This document shows positions 45,615-57,000 of a DNA stretch of 64,000 nt, piece after piece. The DNA is taken from assembly GCA_907163375.1 (NCBI GenBank), contig CAJQUW010010458.1, positions 575,582 to 639,581 of the forward strand, read 5' to 3'. Source of the DNA: Prostheceraeus crozeri (taxonomy: Eukaryota; Platyhelminthes; Polycladida; Euryleptidae). The notes beneath the pieces were generated by a model. The model made no database searches, was not told the origin of the DNA, and saw only the letters and a program-made list of their open reading frames with translations. Within the stretch, counting starts at the first letter, position 1; the number at the start of each line of letters is the position of its first letter. A program made the position numbers and the translations under genes.

Positions 45615-46736
45615 AAGGCCCTTTTTGAGTTGCCAAATCGATGTGACCTTGGCAACTCGAAAAGGTGATTATTTGCAAAAATTTGCACTTTTTACATGAA
45701 CTTCGTCAAGGTCTCTTCGAAATTTTTAGTCGGTCAGAGCTCGATTATTTTGGGAAAACCGGTAATTCTAAGTTTGAAAACAAATTAGTAAATTGCAATT
45801 GCGTGTAATTTGTGATTACGTTTCATCCAAAATATTTTGATAAAACCAAAAGTTTAGATTTCTTTGTTTTACTGTATGGTCATGCACAGGAAAATTTAAA
45901 ATGTCGAAAAGCCCATACATACAGTTAATTCTTTTGATGTTGATGTCCAATTTTTTTCCTATTCTCTAACTCCAATCTCTAGTGTAGTCTTTCTGTTAAT
46001 GTCCACTCATCAATTTCAGCTAAATTCATAGCACGGTGAGTATTCATTGAAACTAATATATTATTGAGAGGAATAGTATTTCCTCCGCAAGTAGTGCTAT
46101 TCTCTGGTCTGTTTAGATGCAGTGTCTCCCATTGTTAGGCAATGGAATCAATCATCAATCAACATTCCTCTGGATTGCGCATGCATTTGAAAAAAATACT
46201 TTGGCTGGTAGCACAAAAAAGTCTTATCTCATTTCATAAGGACATCGTGTGTGCCGACCCTAAAAAGAGAGTTCGTTTTGATTTGCAATCTGATTATATT
46301 TCAATGAATACTCACCGTACTATGAATTTAGCTGAAATTGATGAGTGGACATTAACAGAAAGACTACACTAGAGATTGGAGTTAGAGAATAGGAAAAAAA
46401 TTGGACATCAACATCAAAAGAATTAACTGTATGTATGGGCTTTTCGACATTTTAAATTTTCCTGTGCATGACCATACAGTAAAACAAAGAAATCTAAACT
46501 TTTGGTTTTATCAAAATATTTTGGATGAAACGTAATCACAAATTACACGCAATTGCAATTTACTAATTTGTTTTCAAACTTAGAATTACCGGTTTTCCCA
46601 AAATAATCGAGCTCTGACCGACTAAAAATTTCGAAGAGACCTTGACGAAGTTCATGTAAAAAGTGCAAATTTTTGCAAATAATCACCTTTTCGAGTTGCC
46701 AAGGTCACATCGATTTGGCAACTCGAAAAGGGCCTT
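45615..46736. mobile_element. Foldback element with 430-bp inverted repeats
   Basis: Arms 45615-46055 and 46298-46736 are nearly identical reverse complements, beginning AAGGCCCTTTTTGAGTTGCC. Each arm has an inner stem, GAGTTGCCAA against TTGGCAACTC. The 240-bp centre contains part of an open frame (46142-46372 plus) whose last 25 codons lie in the right arm; its product (with HKDIVCADPKKRVRF) is not recognised. No convincing target duplication. Sequence on both sides has a similar G/T-rich character with ATTGTCAGTC-like words, as if it were inserted in the 5' region of the LINE. Confidence 0.75.
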
Positions 46737-46956
46737 CCATTGACTTGTAACGCTGATTCTGTCAGTCGAACATTGATTTTGTAACGCTGGTATTGTCAGC
46801 GCTCTATGCGTGTCAGCTGATCACGGACCAACTTGCTGAATTCCCCTTGTCCGGTGAAAAGCTGACTATTGATTTTTTGTGACGTAGCAACAGTGACGTG
46901 TTCTCCGTTGGTGACATTATTAGCCCGTGTTTTCCTTTATTTGGTGAGAAACCACA

Positions 46957-47023
46957 ATGCCGGAATCACCACCTGCGAAGAGATCTACGAGGTCTGGATC
47001 AACATCAGCGTCTGTCAGTCTAA
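46957..47023 (+). pseudogene. LINE ORF1 N-terminus (cut by Harbinger)
   Basis: The ATG at 46957 starts MPESPPAKRSTRSGSTSA, a basic, Ser/Pro-rich leader typical of LINE ORF1 proteins, and is cut at the TAA target site (47021-47023). The same frame resumes at 50355 with SLNDIKSLID and then meets a stop. Confidence 0.7.
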
Positions 47024-47310
47024 GGGTGGAATGCCCATCTCACAATTAAGAGCTAATCAACTGTTAAATCTAAAGTTAAATTAAGTTCTTATGCACATGT
47101 CAAAATTAGATTTTTAACAACAGATTAGTTAATCAACGATTATCGGATTCTTTTGCTTCTTAACTAACGATCTGATTGGCTCTTCCTAACTGCAGTTTCC
47201 ATTGTATGCGCATCAACGCTGTCTGTTAGCTAACATTCGATTTGACGTAGTGATCTCTTGTTAAAGTTAATCGTTGACTTTCGTGAATTAACTGCGGATA
47301 TTCGGAACTC

Positions 47311-48867
47311 ATGGATGATATATATGACCAATATTTTTATTACCTCGACTACGATATGGTCCGGTTCAATCCAATGAAATTGGACGACCATGATTTTGAA
47401 TTTCGCTACAGATTTACGAAAGACAATGTTCGTAATCTACACTCTGTACTCGGTGATTTTAGCGAGCCATATGATCGAAACATTGACATCGATAGTCTGT
47501 TAAAATTATGTGCTGCTCTACGGTTCTATGCAACAGGAAACCTTCAAGCTACAAACGGCGATTTAATTGGTGCTCATCAATCAACAATATCACGAATCGT
47601 TTCAAACGTCTCAACAGTGATAGCACAACAACACAAAAAATTTATTGGCTTTTCTGAGAAGCTTTAAAAAATGAATCCCCTTTTGATAGTTTATAAATAA
47701 AAAGAGCCACGAAATTCATAATGATCTACATGTATTAGCACGAGGCCTTTCGTGCAATCTCAACGGGTGCTAACTTTGGACAGAAACAAATCTTAGATGC
47801 AAACTTAGATATAAAATTTGAATCATTCATAACAGATACTTAGGAAAATATAGAGATATCCTTATACATGAACATAATAGAAATCAAAGCATAGCAATAC
47901 TGTAAGACATAAACTATACATGTTTAACCTAGTACTAGGTTAAACATGTATAGTTTATGTCTTACAGTATTGCTATGCTTTGATTTCTATTATGTTCATG
48001 TATAAGGATATCTCTATATTTTCCTAAGTATCTGTTATGAATGATTCAAATTTTATATCTAAGTTTGCATCTAAGATTTGTTTCTGTCCAAAGTTAGCAC
48101 CCGTTGAGATTGGACGAAAGGCCTCGTGCTAATACATGTAGATCATTATGAATTTCGTTGCTCTTTTTATTTATAAATTTTCTGAGAAGTTAAGTTCCAT
48201 CAAGAGTGAATTCACGAAGCGATCTCGCATACCGTCGGTCATCGGTGCTATCGATGGTACCCATATACCAATCATCTCTCCAGGTGGTAACAACGCAGAA
48301 CTTTTTAGGGGCCGTAAAAAATATGTTACATTGAATACCCAATGTATATGTGATGCACACGGTTACTTTACTGATGTAGTTTGCCGCTGGCGTGGGGCAA
48401 CACATGATGCAACTATTTTTGAAAATAGTAGACTGTGCCATAGACTAGAAACTAATGAATTGAATGGGATTTTACTTGGAGATTCTGCTTACCCATGTTG
48501 TAAGTATCTACTGACTCCTGTATTGAATCCTACCAGCAATGCCGAAAAACGGTATAATGCTGATCATGTTCGAACAAGAAACGTTATCGAAAGAACTTCT
48601 GGCCAATGGAAGCAGCGTTTCCGATGTTTAAAGAAATTATGTTTAAAGCTTTCTGTTTCGCAGAAAGTCGTTGTTGCAACAGCATGTCTTCATAATTATG
48701 CTAAAATGTTGAAAATCCCTTTAGAAAAGGGCAATGATAATGAAATGTTTCAAATGATAATAGCAACAGTGAACACAGCGTGGATCTTGACGATAACAGC
48801 TGTTCAGGGAGTATTTTCAGAAGGGAGATTATCCAACAATACTTTCGTCATTGAACATTTGAACTAG
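47311..48867 (+). pseudogene. Harbinger transposase, split by a palindrome
   Basis: Residues from ATG 47311 form the N-terminal helical region (FRYRFTKDNVRNLHSVLGDF, LCAALRFYATGNLQATNGD) up to KKFIGFSEKL, where a 516-bp insertion begins. After it, from 48178, FSEKLSSIKSEF continues into the catalytic domain: first aspartate in VIGAIDGTHIPI, second in LLGDSAYPC, glutamate in RNVIERTSGQWKQRFR. All three are present, so the gene is inactive only because of the insertion (in-frame stop at about 47665). The C-terminus extends past the usual end by a few dozen residues. Length without the insertion is about 350 residues, as in HARBI1-like proteins. Confidence 0.85.
47662..48177. mobile_element. Nearly spacer-less palindrome in the Harbinger transposase, 12-bp duplication
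   Basis: Direct repeats TTTTCTGAGAAG lie at 47650-47661 and 48178-48189. Between them is a 28-bp tail (47662-47689) on the left only, then a palindrome from about 47690 to 48177 centred at 47933/47934 (CCTAGTACTAGG), with only a few mismatches between the 244-bp arms. Each arm has GTTGAGATTGGACGAAAGGC (48103-48122 plus; in the other arm inverted and with one difference). No coding region. Confidence 0.85.
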
Positions 48868-49795
48868 TTGTGGTAGAAATATTCTATGTCATTCACTTGA
48901 GGTATTTTAAATTGTAAGATCGCATATTTCATTGATGTGGTGATTTCATCGAATATATTTTGCACTTATGTAATTAATGGATGTTTTGATATTATCGTCT
49001 TCAATACTTTCCTGTTATATTACCCAAAAAATGTCTGATAAATAATAATAACTTACTTTGCTATTGGAGGGATCCAGAGGATATCAAAAATTAATTGTAA
49101 TTAAATTGGGCCGAGCAATCAATTTTGATGGCATCCGAAAGCAATCGATTTACTGCAGCTATTTGGTAACACCAATCAATTAATTGCAATTATTTGTCAT
49201 TAAAACCTAAATATGCTAGGTTCTTTGTTGGTGTTCCATTAACTCACTCAACACCATCAGCGAGGCAGCAACGCTTCAATCCCATGGACATGTATACGTC
49301 TGTACTTGTTCATCACTTTGTCTGCATCTTTATCAACACAGCTTTGAAGGCTTCAGTGGTCAACCGCATTTATTGTGCATAATTGAATAATCATTTTTAC
49401 TCAATTTAGATTATTCCATAATGATTAACTTATTTTTCTGTCTATCCAAATATCGGCCCAGCCCAGCCGTGTCTAACAATAGCCGGCCTAAGCTTAGCCA
49501 TGTCCAACTCGGGTGTGGCTGAGGCCTAATGGAGTCCCTCCAATAAGAAAATGGCATCAGACCCTTACTATTCAGAGAACAATACGGTGCTTAGACCGCC
49601 GCTAAGAAACCCTCAAATAAATTAAAATTTTTTTGCAGATTAATTATAAAGCTCTCAAGTCAATTAAGAATGTTTTTTGCTAATTAATTAATAAACTCTC
49701 TAATCAATTAAAAATTAATGGGTTCTTTACTGAAATTAAAACTGAGCCATCCTTATGTTTATCGTCTTATGTTTGTCTAAGAGCTTGCAAAATTA

Positions 49796-50056
49796 TTAAA
49801 AACAAACCTCATTGGCAACCTCCTTTTTCGCCAACATTTTTGAATTGCTCCAAAATGTTTTTGGTTGATCCGCACTTCTCCTTGGTAGCGGCCTTTGGCT
49901 GGAAAACTCCGCAATTTTCCTCCAAGCTTCATTTTTTTTATGTGTGGCCACCGCATCCGTGCGCTTGTTCTCTATGATATCTTTGTATTTAGTTAATATG
50001 TCGCACAGGATCAACTTATCATTCGTGGTGAAGTTTTCTTGGCGACAGCGTTTCAT
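49796..50056 (-). CDS. Harbinger Myb/SANT-like DNA-binding protein
   Basis: From ATG 50056 the 86-residue product reads MKRCRQENFTTNDKLILCDI, then TKYKDIIENKRTDA, KKNEAWRKIAEF and KTFWSNSKMLAKKE, the helix pattern of the Myb/SANT-like (zeste-type) DNA-binding domain found with Harbinger transposases. In characterised Harbingers this partner binds the subterminal DNA and brings the transposase to the nucleus. The reading frame is open for 13 more codons upstream, also starting with ATG. The C-terminal half seen in longer relatives is absent, or on another exon. Confidence 0.75.
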   Translation of the reverse strand: MKRCRQENFTTNDKLILCDILTKYKDIIENKRTDAVATHKKNEAWRKIAEFSSQRPLPRRSADQPKTFWSNSKMLAKKEVANEVCF

Positions 50057-50357
50057 TCTGTACAATGTCAAGCTAATCAATTGGAGACAGATCAACCGTT
50101 GCCCCCTTTCAAACCCAATTCTAAGACATCATGACTCATGAGACACGATTTCTTTGATATGGGGAAAGACTCGCTATCCTGATTGGCTGTCTCTCACTTT
50201 CTTTCATCAGCGCGTGCTTAACAAGTCGTTAGTTAATTCGAGAAATGTGCATATGGCAAACATTTGTTCAGTAGTTAAATCTAATCTTCGATTAACTAAC
50301 ATTGATCAATTTACTAATCGCTGATTACTTAACACGAAGATGTGCATTCCACCCTAA

Positions 50358-50993
50358 ATGACATAAAGTCTCTAATTGATTAAATAATGAGGAGCTTGAC
50401 AAACTTAATCGAAAACACCAAGAGCGAGATTATAATAACCTTTCGGAATGAAATAGAAGAATTAAACGAAACTATGCCCAGAATCAAAATTGATGTTTCC
50501 GAGTTACAAAAGAATAGTGAACTTCTGAAGAAAAAATGTGAGCATATGGTGTCTGAAATAAACAAGACAAGATGCCGGAAGCTTAACTTGATAATCTCTG
50601 GCTTACCCGAGCCCTTGTCTGACTCTGCCGAAATTTGTAAAGAATACGAAACAGATAGTTGCAAAAACATTCTACCAAAACTTGATGTTTCAAACAGATA
50701 TTGGGCATGTACATCGAATCGGTCATGCCAAGAAAGAGAGACCATGTCTTTTGAAACTGAAATGTAAGATCATCGAACAGAAAATTGACATACTGAAGAA
50801 AGCAAAGGGTCTGCGAGCATCACATGAATATCGAAAGATTTACATTAACCCTGATCGTACACAAATGCAAAGAACGATGTGCAAGGAGTTGCCTGAAGAG
50901 TTGATCCAAAGAATGAATAATGGCGAAGACGTTTTCATATTTCGCGATCGTGCTGTTTTACGAAGAGACCAAAATTTTCAAGTCCGAATTTAA
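50358..50993 (+). pseudogene. LINE ORF1, remainder
   Basis: Two overlapping frames (50387-50767, 50682-50993) give a coiled coil with ELNETMPRIKIDVSELQKNS, then LNLIISGLPEP, then IGHAKKERPCLLKLKCKIIE and KIYINPDRTQMQRTMCKEL, the RRM-like and C-terminal region of LINE ORF1 nucleic-acid chaperones. One frame change near 50700 breaks it. A stop follows the SLNDIKSLID segment just after the Harbinger site. Confidence 0.75.
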
Positions 50994-51082
50994 GTCTCTT
51001 GCCTAGTAAAGTGACTTAAAATAGTAATTTAAGTCTACCTACCGCGAAAGCAAATTGGCTGTTTCTTTGCAATGCTCAATCT

Positions 51083-53619
51083 TTGTGGTATAAACTAGAT
51101 GAACTTAGGGCCTTAATTGCAACTTTGAAACCTCTATTTGTATGCGTGACTGAGACTTGGTTTACAGCTGACATTGTCAATGACATGATTCGTGTTGATG
51201 GCTACAGTATTTTTCGAAACGACAGAGGTGATGATTTTCGTGACATTCGTCGTGGCGGTGGCATACTTATTTGCGCTGCTACATACAATTTAACTGTAGA
51301 CGTAGATTTTGAAGCCAAAGGTTGTCGAATGTAATTGGGTTAAATTCGATGACTCAACCGGTGAAATGTCATATCTTTTGTGTATCTACACACAGCCAGG
51401 TTTAAAAACAGAGACGTTTGTGCAAATCAAGGAATACATTACTGACTCCTTTGATTTTCTGTTAAACTGTACTCCAATTGCTGGAATTTACATTTGTGGA
51501 GACCTTAACAGGTACGACTTTTCTTTTTTATGTGAGCAATTTAACATCTCTAACATTGTAAAGGTGCAAACTTTTGGCACTTCGAAACTTTTTGTCAATG
51601 AAAGCTTGTCAAACAGTTTTGAAGTTCTGATTGCCACACCTCTTGGTCTTGTGAGCAACTGTCATAAAATTATCGTCGTTTCCAAATTTGTCATCAAAAA
51701 AGCAGAACGTAGCTAAAATTCAAAAAGTTTAGAACATCTCATCTTGATTGATTTTCGGAAACTCTTAAAATGTCTGAGTGGTCTAAAGTGTTCGATTTTG
51801 ACAATGTGAATGTGTGTGTCGAGAATTTCTATAATATTTTCTTCTAAGCCATGTCAAAAATTCCTGTATCTTTTGTGAAAATGACTTCACTGGTACTTGA
51901 CCTGATAAACAGACGCTGGCGTGCCTACCGTCCCGGAGACTTTCAATTGTAACGCCATTACAAGAACAAAGTCAAATGTGAAATTTATATGTCGAAGAAT
52001 GTATGGAGTTCCAAAATGTGCTCCACGTTTAGAGGAGTTTGGTCCGTAGTAAATGATGTGCGTGGAAAGCTGTCCAACAATCCAATGAATGAAGTTATTT
52101 CATTGTACCCAAACGCTCAAGAAACAGTGGAGTCAATCAATTCATCATTTTTGAGCTATATCACAGTCAGTGATTGCTTTCCTGTTCTTGACACAGGAGG
52201 GTCGGAGGAAATCTCATTATGTGATTACGAAGTGGTTTACTCATTGTTGAATAAATTACGAACGGACAAGGCGCCGGGCAGTGATGATATCCATCCGCTC
52301 TTACTAAAAACGTCAGCATCAGAAATTTGTCGCCCATTATCGCATATTTTCAACATTTCTTTTCGAAACGGCTCTGCTCCGAATGCATGAAAGATCGCGT
52401 ATGTTCGTCCCATCCCGAAGACTTCGCCCGTTAAAAAAGATCAGTTGAGACCGATATCACTACTCCTTATCATCAGTAAAGTCTGCGAGAATATTATGCT
52501 AAGTCATTATCGTGAGTCCATCATTAACTGTTATGATCGCTATCAGTTTGCCTACAGACCATGATGATCCAACTATGTTCTTTGGCCACCATTCATGATA
52601 ACATTCTGAAGTTTTTAGAGCTTCCCAATGTCAGAGCTGTAAGAATAGTGACTTTCGATATGAGTCATGCTTTCGATTGTGTCCTGCACGACTTGTTGTT
52701 ATCCTGTTTATCAACATCCATGCTAAATTATAATATCTTCGTAAATTGGGTAAACGACTATTTGTGTAACCGCCAACAGAGAGTGAAGCTGGGAGAGATA
52801 ACTCGTTCCCTCAAGCATGTCTCCAGTGGTGTGCCTCAAGGCTCGTTGTTGGGGCCATACTTATTTTCTTTATATTTGTCGAATTACAAGCCATCGAATG
52901 CAAATGTTGAGATTGTTAAATATGTTGATGATATCACATTAATCATCCCCATTTTCAGAGATGACGCTGACGATTTGTCACTTTTCATATCTGAGATGAA
53001 TCATTTTAAAGTCTGGTGTAATGAATGTCGTATGTTGATAAACGAAAGCAAGACAAAAGTCATGAACATTAACTTTTCTTGTACCCCTTTACAACATGTC
53101 GCTGATTTGAAAATTGTAAACAATCTCAAAATATTTTGTCAGATTTTCAACAATTAGCTGACCTGGTCAGATCATGTACAGAGTATTTCATCTTCCGTTT
53201 CAAAGCGACTTTACATTTTACGTGTTCTGAAGCCGATGTTCACTCATGACCAGCTCATTCTTGTTTTTCACAGCATTATTCGTCCCCTGTTAGACTATGC
53301 ATCTCCGGTGTTTCTTAAACCAGGAAGTGTTCTGAACTCTAAACTCGAAAACCTATGTAAGAGAGCTTTCCGCATTATCCATGGTTTTAAGATCAGATCC
53401 TGTGATCAGTGCTACATGTTTACCGTTGATGAACGCAGAAATACACTTGCTCTACGTCTCTTCTGCCAAGCTTTCAACGACCCGAACCACGTTTTACATC
53501 GTCTCATTCCTCCTCAATCTCAACGGAGTAGAAGACTGATTCTGCCGCAAGTGAAGACGGTACGAAGACGAGACGGATTTGTGTTATCATGTTCCCTTAT
53601 GTTCAACAAATTAACTTGA
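51083..53619 (+). pseudogene. LINE ORF2 (endonuclease and reverse transcriptase), broken
   Basis: The endonuclease starts with a KLDELRALIATLKPLFVCVT segment and an ETW catalytic word, and has a GGGILIC word; a GDLN motif follows in a second frame at about 51494. The reverse transcriptase begins near 52220 (LRTDKAPGSDDIHPLLLK), continues with the first aspartate in TFDMSHAFDCVLH, GVPQGSLLGP, and KYVDDITLI, in which the usual ADD is VDD. A C-terminal part with YASPVFLKPGSVLNSKLENL ends at 53619. Frame changes lie at about 51330, 51720-51980, 52390 and 53160. Order and motifs fit CR1/jockey-like elements. Confidence 0.85.
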
Positions 53620-54043
53620 CTTTCAATTTTACCATTGCCTAACTTGTAGTATGCCTTCACGATCTATGTAATTTCTTATAAATCTCCCCGATTCTCATTG
53701 GAGACTTTTGTATATTGAGTTGTTTTTTGAAATATACGCATATTATTATTATCATAAACGCGATAGCATTCTAGTTGACTTTGGCTTGCTCTTAAATTTT
53801 CCAAAACGTGCAAAAGTCTCAGACAATCAAAGTACATAATTGGTGGAAACTACTGGCAGGTGATGATGCTATCAGTCTGTTGGACAGAATAGATGAAACA
53901 TTCGCCCGCAGCTAATCATAAATCGCCATTTGCTGTGCTTCGTTCAATCAAAGAATTTGCTATTATCGTCTTCATTGACCTTTCAATCTATGAAATTCAT
54001 CTATAAGACTATCAGTCTATCTTCTTCTGCTATTGCGAGCACA

Positions 54044-57000
54044 ATGAGGATTTTCAGAATTAGGAAGAGGTCACTGCGTGGCTGTTTATGGCTCATGCTC
54101 TTGTCATTTGGCTGTGCAACTTTGATGATTCATGCACTTTTACTTGTCACAGAGCTTCAGTCTCGAACGACAACAACTTCTGAGATCACCGTCGTGAAAC
54201 AGCGCTCACGGATACTTCTAATCATTCCAACAGTTCCCTACTTCTATAAAGGTTCTGATCATCGCTTGCTTCACATCATCAAATATCTATCATCAAATCC
54301 GAATTTAGGTCTTTCGTTAGGATATTATGTCAAACTCCAAGATGATACACCGACTGCCAATGAGTCGGATGCCTTAATTGTAAAGCAGCTTCGTTCACAA
54401 TTCAAACTGGACATTATATATGGACCCTTACATGATTACGGCTTCGCTGGAGGATGCACTCATCATTTTGATATTATAATGTACTGGCATTGGTACAATC
54501 TCCCGTACATGAACATGCTTATTCGCAGTGTGCAACAATTCCACATGGTTCGTGGACAAACTCGGGTGCTGGCTTTTGTGGATGATGACACTGTTGCTCT
54601 GAGATCAACTGCACCTTCATTATTAAAACATATAAGTCGTGATGAAATTGAAAGCGTGGTGCTCAGCCTTCGTTCTGAAAATCTAGTGTCTAATATCGTG
54701 CGAACACGATATGAGATTCCTTACCTGTTGCAGATAATTCAATCACCGTATAATATTAGAGACATGGTTGATGCTGAGCTGCGAAGTTATCAGCACGCCG
54801 ATGAGGTGGTACCTATCTCCTCGCATCAGACGTTTATACAACGATTTGTTGAAGGACAAATTTTTGATGTGTTAAGATACTCTATACGACCGCTATCACC
54901 ATCCTACATACTTCCTACTCAAGCGCCAATCCCAGCCAAACATATAATGTTTATAGGATATAATAACCTTGCTAATAATGCAGGTATTAAGTGGTTTGTC
55001 AATGAAGTGTTGCCACTTCTTCGGACGACTGGTGTTATACTTCATGTTATTGGATATGTACAATGCACCAAGGCGAAATCATTAGCAAACAATGCTAAGG
55101 TGATTTGTGAAGGAAAGCAGAGTGACGTGGATACATTCTTTCGGAGAGTGTCACTTGCCATAAATCCATCAAATGAAGAATCTGGAGTTGCCACCAAAAC
55201 TTGTGACGCTTTAAAGCGTGGAATTCCTGTCGTAACCAACACTTTTGATGGAACAGTCAAATCCTTGAACTCAGCTGGTTCAATTGAACGCTATGGTGTT
55301 GCTATTTGCCAAATCAAAGACCCTAATTGTACAGCATCATCAATTGACCTCTTGTTGAATTCACAAAATCTGTGGATGAAAGCTAGTAAAGCTGCTGTCC
55401 ATTTCATGAACACCTTTTATGGGGAACAGAATATGTTTTCTGATTTTGACCGAATTTTGAATCGCACAATCTCCAAAAATCTCAGAGTATTAATTCTCAG
55501 TGATAATCAAAATCCACATTACCGATTTGATTTCGTCATGGAGTTAACACGTATTTTAAGCCATGATGATCGTTTTACTGTCTATTCAATTGGCACTGCG
55601 GCTAACTTTACAAAGGGAAGCAACAACGGGAACAGAACGTACCTAAATGTTGGTGCTGTTCCAACTGGAATGACTTTTCATTACGTTCTTCAATTGACAT
55701 GGCCTCCTAACTTTTCTGATCCACCAACCAGAATGTGTGGAGCTCGTTGTCGTCTTGTTTTATGGCTACCTTGGCAATTAAAAAATTTTCCGGAAAAATT
55801 GAAAAATCAGAGCATTCGATATGATGCGATCTGGACTCCATCAGAATATGATGCTCGACTTTTAGAAGGAGGTGGCGTAGACCGCTTGCGCATCCATGTC
55901 ATGCCTGAGGGCATCAAGTGTAATCCACCTTTGAAACAAGCTAGCTGGTTATCTAGCTTGCAATGGAATTTTCGACCCTTTAGATTTGTTTATTTCGGAG
56001 AGGATATATCACTATTCGATTTTGAACAACTGACCACCGCATTTAGAAATGCACGTCAAAAAACTCATTATACATTATCACTGACTCTTTTTACATATTC
56101 TGGCAGAAATGACATTTCGAGTGACGTCATCGTGCAAGTCGAGCAATTGTTGTCGATGGATGAAGGAATATCGTGGTCTTCTGCAAATAGAGCGTCACAT
56201 GAGACTGGCAGAATTCTGGAGAGCGCCGATGCAATCATCCTACCATCATGTGCAATCAATCCGGGGATGAGTTTGATCAAAGCGTTATCATATGGCGTAC
56301 CTGTCATACACGCTAACTCTTTGACTACCTTTAACAGAAAGGGAAATATTTCGTTTCCTGTCAGAAGTCATATCGTTGATTGTACAAGTTATCCTTGCAA
56401 ATCGGACAGTTTGTGCATTCCATGTCATGTAAATAGTCCATGTTGCTTGAAAACTAAAGCCCAACCTCGCTGTAACCTAATGGAAGAGGCAAGCTTGCAA
56501 GAAACAATGGTGGCTGTTGCTACTGATCGCGTGGATGCGGTACAAAGAGGAATAAATGGCCAGGTATTTGCAAGAAAAACGAACTGTTGGGAGCAATTGG
56601 CTCCAATCTACAAAAGTGATTTAATGCATTTGATAGTCTCTCCTAATCGTGCTGTCATTGGTTCCCGTGAAAAAGGGATGTTCATAAGTCCTTACAGAAT
56701 TGTTGGACCTTATTTTTTCAATATACTGAATCCAAGTTCAGCTATTTTGAGGAGTCCTTCAGGTAAATGGCTGCTCACTCTAAATGAAAATACAGCTCAA
56801 ATCTCGATACAAAACAGTTTTGAAGGAGACAAAATCACATGGATGTCAGAGCAAAAACCTGACTCAAATTGTCACCCAACTTGCAGGTTAGATCTCCGAG
56901 TGGATTGTTTATTCAGTTTGAATGACGGAAAAGGTTCAGTAGTCTGGAGCATAGTACCAAAGGTGGATTCCGTAAATGAGCGACATCAGTGCATAGTAGA

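Larger units (their letters stand above)
47024..50354. mobile_element. PIF/Harbinger transposon, full length
   Basis: Ends GGGTGGAATGCCCATCT (47024) and its complement to 50354 (AGATGTGCATTCCACCC) are inverted repeats, flanked by the 3-bp duplication TAA (47021-47023, 50355-50357), the usual Harbinger target. Repeated GTTAATC/GATTAAC words fill the subterminal regions. It carries the two typical genes, a DDE transposase (plus) and a Myb/SANT-like protein (minus). Confidence 0.93.
45231..53760 (+). mobile_element. CR1/jockey-like LINE, interrupted by two transposons
   Basis: The order is a G/T-rich 5' region (about 45231-46956, split by a foldback element), ORF1 (46957 onward, split by Harbinger), endonuclease and reverse transcriptase (51083-53619), and a 3' end with a short ATT-type tandem repeat at about 53745. 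The 5' limit is uncertain. Frameshifts break ORF2, so it is not autonomous. Confidence 0.7.
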
